Origin: Jeotgalibacillus haloalkalitolerans
Lineage (GTDB): Bacteria; Bacillota; Bacilli; Bacillales; Jeotgalibacillaceae
DNA: 64,000 nt
Assembly: GCF_034427455.1 (NCBI RefSeq)
Contig: NZ_JAXQNN010000007.1
Coordinates: forward strand, 90,519-154,518
Reading direction: 5' to 3'
Part shown: in pieces, positions 61,066-64,000 of the stretch
Layout: the number at the start of each line of letters is the position of its first letter
Position numbering within the stretch: position 1 is the stretch's first letter
The notes under the pieces: model-generated
Told to the model about the DNA's origin: nothing
Databases searched by the model: none
The model's input: only the letters and a program-made list of their open reading frames with translations
Position numbers and translations under genes: made by a program

Positions 61066-61801
61066 GCTGATGCTGACTAAGAAGTGCTTCTCCGATCACC
61101 CGCTTTGTCAGGACAATTGAATCCGCACCAGCTGAGATTGCCTGTTCTTTTAACTGAGTTGAAATCAGTTCTGCCACACATCTGATTGAAGGATTCATCT
61201 GCTTAGCCGTCAGAATCGTTAAGACTGTATGTGTATCAGCAGCTTCTTCATTCAGGTGCTGATCTGCAGTAATAATAATCTCCTTCGCTTTTTCAACACA
61301 TGCTTTCTGCAAAACAGAAGACTGATAGGCTGTTCCTTTTATAAAATCAACCTGCTTCTGATCATACATAGGGTGTGTACTCAATGACTGATCAATAATA
61401 ATGGCATCTTCATCGAGGCGGGAAAGGATATAGTAGGCTCTTGCATTCCATCCCACAACAATAATATGATCTGACTTTGAAACAGCAGCCGCACCTTCTC
61501 TGACTGACTGCTGTGAGCGGAGTATAAGTGCTGCAAACATAAAAAAGTAACTTGAGAGTAAACCTGCACCTATAACGAGAAGAGCGGCGGCAAGTATTCT
61601 TCCTTCAGCACTGGCAGGTACAAGATCCCCATAGCCCAGTGTTGAGATTGTTACAAGCGCCCACCACCATCCATCCCCCACAGTTTTAAACGTTTGCGGT
61701 TCAATAATAAAAGCCAGAATTCCACCGGAAAATATTAAAAAAAGCAGAGCAGAAATTAAAAAAATCCATTTTGGCAGCCTGCTTATATGCTGGATTATCA
61801 T
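61058..61801 (-). CDS. yugO: two-TM potassium channel with RCK domain, YugO-like
   Basis: The 247-residue protein has TM1 (about residues 10-32), a pore helix with selectivity filter TISTLGYGD, TM2 (about 68-92) and a C-terminal TrkA-N/RCK domain starting DHIIVVGWNARAYYI. B. subtilis YugO supports K+ signalling in biofilms. This copy is shorter than what I recall for YugO (about 330 residues), lacking a C-terminal part. No mstX-like gene is seen in the upstream 97 bases before the tRNA. Confidence 0.88.
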   Translation of the reverse strand: MIIQHISRLPKWIFLISALLFLIFSGGILAFIIEPQTFKTVGDGWWWALVTISTLGYGDLVPASAEGRILAAALLVIGAGLLSSYFFMFAALILRSQQSVREGAAAVSKSDHIIVVGWNARAYYILSRLDEDAIIIDQSLSTHPMYDQKQVDFIKGTAYQSSVLQKACVEKAKEIIITADQHLNEEAADTHTVLTILTAKQMNPSIRCVAELISTQLKEQAISAGADSIVLTKRVIGEALLSQHQPN

Positions 61802-61898
61802 CAGTCTTCACCTCAGCATTAGTATTGCCTTCCAGTGAATTATTTTATTCCGCCCACTATTGCACGATTGATTTTAAACGGTATAATAGTCTTTGCAC

Positions 61899-61970
61899 GG
61901 GGCTATAGTTCAGTGGGAGAATGCTTCACTGGCAGTGAAGAGGTCAGGGGTTCGAATCCCCTTAGCTCCA
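61899..61970 (+). tRNA. tRNA-Ala (anticodon GGC)
   Basis: A 72-nt cloverleaf: acceptor GGGGCTA with TAGCTCC, including the G3-U70 pair that marks alanine tRNAs. The anticodon arm is CTTCA-CTGGCAG-TGAAG with GGC at the centre, and the T arm AGGGGTTCGAATCCCCT. The discriminator is A; CCA is not encoded. A terminator follows seven bases on. Confidence 0.95.
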
Positions 61971-61974
61971 TAAT

Positions 61975-62016
61975 AAAAGACCCTGGAAGCACACTGGCTT
62001 CAAGGGTCTTCTTTAT
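61975..62016 (+). terminator. terminator of tRNA-Ala
   Basis: AAGACCCTGGAAGC pairs with GCTTCAAGGGTCTT around a short loop, followed by CTTTATG. Confidence 0.8.
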
Positions 62017-62055
62017 GTGAAATCGTATTTCAAATGTATGGTTATATTCCTCATA

Positions 62056-62742
62056 TTATCTCGATTCAATCTCCACGCCTTCCACGCTGTCCATTGAAGA
62101 AATCAGGCTATAGAGATCAGTCACGCTTTGTTTGATAGGTATAGATGCAGTCAGTTCCACCATATGCAGCTTTTCTTTTGTGTCCTTTAATCTCATCTGC
62201 TCGATCATAACACCTTCATTTTTCAAGTCCCCAAGCAGCTTTTTGCCACTTGCCGGAGTCGTCAGGATCACTTTAATATATATTTCTTTTTGTCTGAAGT
62301 GGCTTGGTCCTGTCCATTTCAAAATGAATGGAATCAACTCAACGCTCACAATAATTAAAATGACACCCAGCGTCGCCTCTATATAAAAGCCGGCACCGAC
62401 AGCAATCCCAACCCCGGCAGCACCCCAGATAATTGCTGCAGTCGTAAGGCCCGATATGGTATCATTTCCTCTGTGTAAAATAACGCCTGCTCCCAAAAAT
62501 CCAATACCGGATACAATCTGAGCAGCAAGTCTGAGAGGGTCCATCGTAATATTCACTTCATTATCACCGCTGAATGAATAAGCGGACTCAATAGAAACAA
62601 TCGTTAAAAGACAGCTTGCAATTGAAATCACTAAGCTGGTTTTCAGTCCTACAGGTTTCTTTTTCAGTTCACGTTCAATTCCGATCACTAACCCAAGAAC
62701 CGCAGTAATCCCCAGTTTGATTAAAAGTTCTTCATTAAACAT
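62056..62742 (-). CDS. MgtC/SapB family membrane protein
   Basis: The 228-residue protein has LLIKLGITAVLGLVIGIERE with the MgtC R-E signature, GLKTSLVISIASCLLTIVS, and GIGFLGAGVILHRGNDTISG blocks in about five spans. A C-terminal ACT-like cytoplasmic domain follows. MgtC proteins are tied to magnesium or acid stress and virulence; the role in this host is unknown. ATG 62742 follows AGGGGGTG. Confidence 0.9.
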   Translation of the reverse strand: MFNEELLIKLGITAVLGLVIGIERELKKKPVGLKTSLVISIASCLLTIVSIESAYSFSGDNEVNITMDPLRLAAQIVSGIGFLGAGVILHRGNDTISGLTTAAIIWGAAGVGIAVGAGFYIEATLGVILIIVSVELIPFILKWTGPSHFRQKEIYIKVILTTPASGKKLLGDLKNEGVMIEQMRLKDTKEKLHMVELTASIPIKQSVTDLYSLISSMDSVEGVEIESR

Positions 62743-62836
62743 TTACAGCACCCCCTTGAATTAATTGATTGAATCGATCAAAGTAAGGATATGGCAGTGC
62801 TTCACTATATTATACAGCGGCAGAGGAGTTTACACT

Positions 62837-63721
62837 ATGCAATTCGGAGAGAAGCTAGCTCCATTAGCAATCATCATAGGTGTCATTACTGTTTCGTTTT
62901 CAGCGATCCTGGTCAAGCTGTCATCAGGTGAACCGGGAGTCATTGCATTTTACAGAATGTTTTTCAGTGCATGCATTCTATTGCCTTTCTTTTTAAAAGG
63001 ACATCTAAAAGAAGTTAAGCTATTAAATAAGAAAGACTGGATTGTCACGACAGCTGCCGGTGCTTTTTTAGCATTCCATTTCATTTTATGGTTTGAATCA
63101 CTTCAGTATACTTCTGTCGCAAGTTCGACAGTGCTCGTTACAATGCAGCCGCTGTTTGCATTTGCTGGTGCATACTTTTTATTTAATGAGAAAATATCAT
63201 CACGCGCTGTCATTGCAGCAGTTGCAGCAATTTCAGGAAGTATCTTAATCGGTATTGGAGATCTTCAGGTGAGCGGGATGGCACTATTCGGAGATATCCT
63301 TGCACTCATTTCCTGTGCGTTTGTAACAGGTTATCTGTTATTCGGTCAAAGTGTACGTAAACACTTGTCACTGACTACTTATACTTTTATTGTTTATACA
63401 ATTAGCGCAATCGTTCTTTTCGTATATGTACTGATAAAAGGTGAATCCCTCGGGCCGTTTGAAACTAATGAATGGATTATCTTCTTAAGCCTTGCAATTC
63501 TTCCAACATTGTTTGGACATTCACTTTTCAATTGGGCAATCAAATGGGTGAGTACAACCGTCATCTCCATGGCGATTCTTTTTGAGCCGGTTGGTGCTGC
63601 GATATTTGCTTACTTTATATTGGATGAAACACTTGGGGCGGAACAATTAACAGGAGGGCTGATTATCCTGCTGAGTCTCGGATTCTTTGTATTAACGATT
63701 AAGAGAATAAAAGTTTCTTAA
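62837..63721 (+). CDS. EamA/DMT family transporter
   Basis: ATG 62837 follows AGAGGAG; the frame from 62765 is longer but overlaps the upstream region of mgtC. The 294-residue protein has ten spans and two EamA repeats, e.g. FRMFFSACILLPFFLKGH-like YRMFFSACILLPFF, and LFEPVGAAIFAYFILDETLG near the end. DMT carriers export metabolites such as amino acids; the substrate cannot be told from sequence. Confidence 0.9.
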   Translation: MQFGEKLAPLAIIIGVITVSFSAILVKLSSGEPGVIAFYRMFFSACILLPFFLKGHLKEVKLLNKKDWIVTTAAGAFLAFHFILWFESLQYTSVASSTVLVTMQPLFAFAGAYFLFNEKISSRAVIAAVAAISGSILIGIGDLQVSGMALFGDILALISCAFVTGYLLFGQSVRKHLSLTTYTFIVYTISAIVLFVYVLIKGESLGPFETNEWIIFLSLAILPTLFGHSLFNWAIKWVSTTVISMAILFEPVGAAIFAYFILDETLGAEQLTGGLIILLSLGFFVLTIKRIKVS

Positions 63722-63751
63722 ACAAGTTTTTAAGTTTTTTTGAAAAAGGTA

Positions 63752-64000
63752 TTGCGCGATATTAAATGCCGTGATATATTATTACCTGTCCTTAAGAGAC
63801 GCGAGAGAAAATCGCTCGACACAATGAATTGAATTTCTTCAAAAAAGTGTTGACTCGACAAGGAAAAAGAGATATGATGATTAAGTCGCTCGAGTGAGAA
63901 ATCGCGCAGGGTGAACGAAGTAATTGAACCTTGAAAACTAAACAACCAAACGTCAACGTTTAAGATTTTTAGTCTTTTTCGAAACAAAAAGACAATGAGC
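63752..64000 (+). promoter_or_regulatory. rRNA operon tandem promoters and 16S leader
   Basis: P1: TTGCGC (63752-63757), 17 bases, TATATT (63775-63780). P2: TTGACT (63850-63855), 17 bases, TATGAT (63873-63878). Downstream, ACCTTGAAAACTAAACAAC and CAACGTTTAAG fit the Bacillales 16S precursor leader. The 16S gene itself begins after 64000. The minus-strand frame over this region is a shadow. Confidence 0.82.

Noticed and set aside
63730..63987. Minus-strand 85-codon frame at the window end
   Set aside because: It is antisense to rRNA operon promoters and leader.

Overview
The window looks like a chromosomal segment of a spore-forming, probably salt-adapted member of the Bacillales. Evidence: Firmicute-type ribosome binding sites (AGGAGG), frequent GTG and TTG starts, sporulation-linked genes (yunB, kapB, kapD), and a gene order that, from memory, follows the yun-yut-yum-yui-mrp-yux-kap-yug part of the Bacillus subtilis chromosome. 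Many carriers are sodium-coupled (Mrp antiporter, two NhaC-type carriers, two NSS symporters), which fits a marine or alkaline habitat. The exact genus cannot be fixed from sequence alone; a Jeotgalibacillus/Planococcaceae-type organism is a guess.

Layout. 1-6.1 kb: truncated brnQ, then yunF-yunE-yunD, an HD-GYP gene and yunB. 6.1-10.3 kb: a lysine riboswitch controlling an NhaC-type carrier, then an NSS symporter with its 36-codon MetS-like subunit. 10.3-24.9 kb: many small conserved genes (yutD, yutE, yutF, yutI, yuzD, yuzB, yutM), three pyridine nucleotide-disulfide-type oxidoreductases (yutJ, yumC, yumB), a Nudix hydrolase and yuiA-yuiB-yuiC. 25-30.6 kb: BtuF-like protein, yuiD, yuiE, yuiF, a hotdog thioesterase and a DUF2188 protein. 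30.6-36.4 kb: the seven-gene mrpABCDEFG operon. 36.6-44.9 kb: yufK, a class A PBP (pbpD), an MFS carrier, kapD, kapB, a cyclophilin lipoprotein, patB and yugE. 45-51.1 kb: a second NSS symporter, an unrecognised pair of paralogous single-pass membrane proteins, and yugI. 51.4-57.1 kb: arginine/ornithine/proline catabolism (rocR-like gene facing rocA-rocD-glutamate dehydrogenase). 57.1-64 kb: yuzA, yugJ, pgi, yugN, a K+ channel, tRNA-Ala, mgtC, an EamA carrier and the promoter region of an rRNA operon whose 16S gene starts beyond the window.

Two kinds of non-coding structure stand out. (i) Five intergenic arrays keep a short locus-specific motif at a 20-21 base pitch with unrelated sequence between copies (about 23.6, 29.6, 37.4, 43.2 and 51.3 kb). 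Three of the five lie between convergent genes and four follow a clear terminator. I do not recognise this as a described element, and it is my main candidate for something new. (ii) A dispersed family of roughly 125-180 base imperfect palindromes (about 10.7, 14.5, 17.9, 45.0, 58.8 and 59.0 kb, with a variant at 12.9 kb), including one copy at 16.1 kb that appears to keep only its ends.

Other points for follow-up: a RocR-like regulator whose AAA+ domain has lost the GAFTGA loop, a Rex-like site before yumB, structured leaders before mrpA and yuiF, and the unrecognised membrane-protein pair with a sigma-region-4-like cytoplasmic segment.
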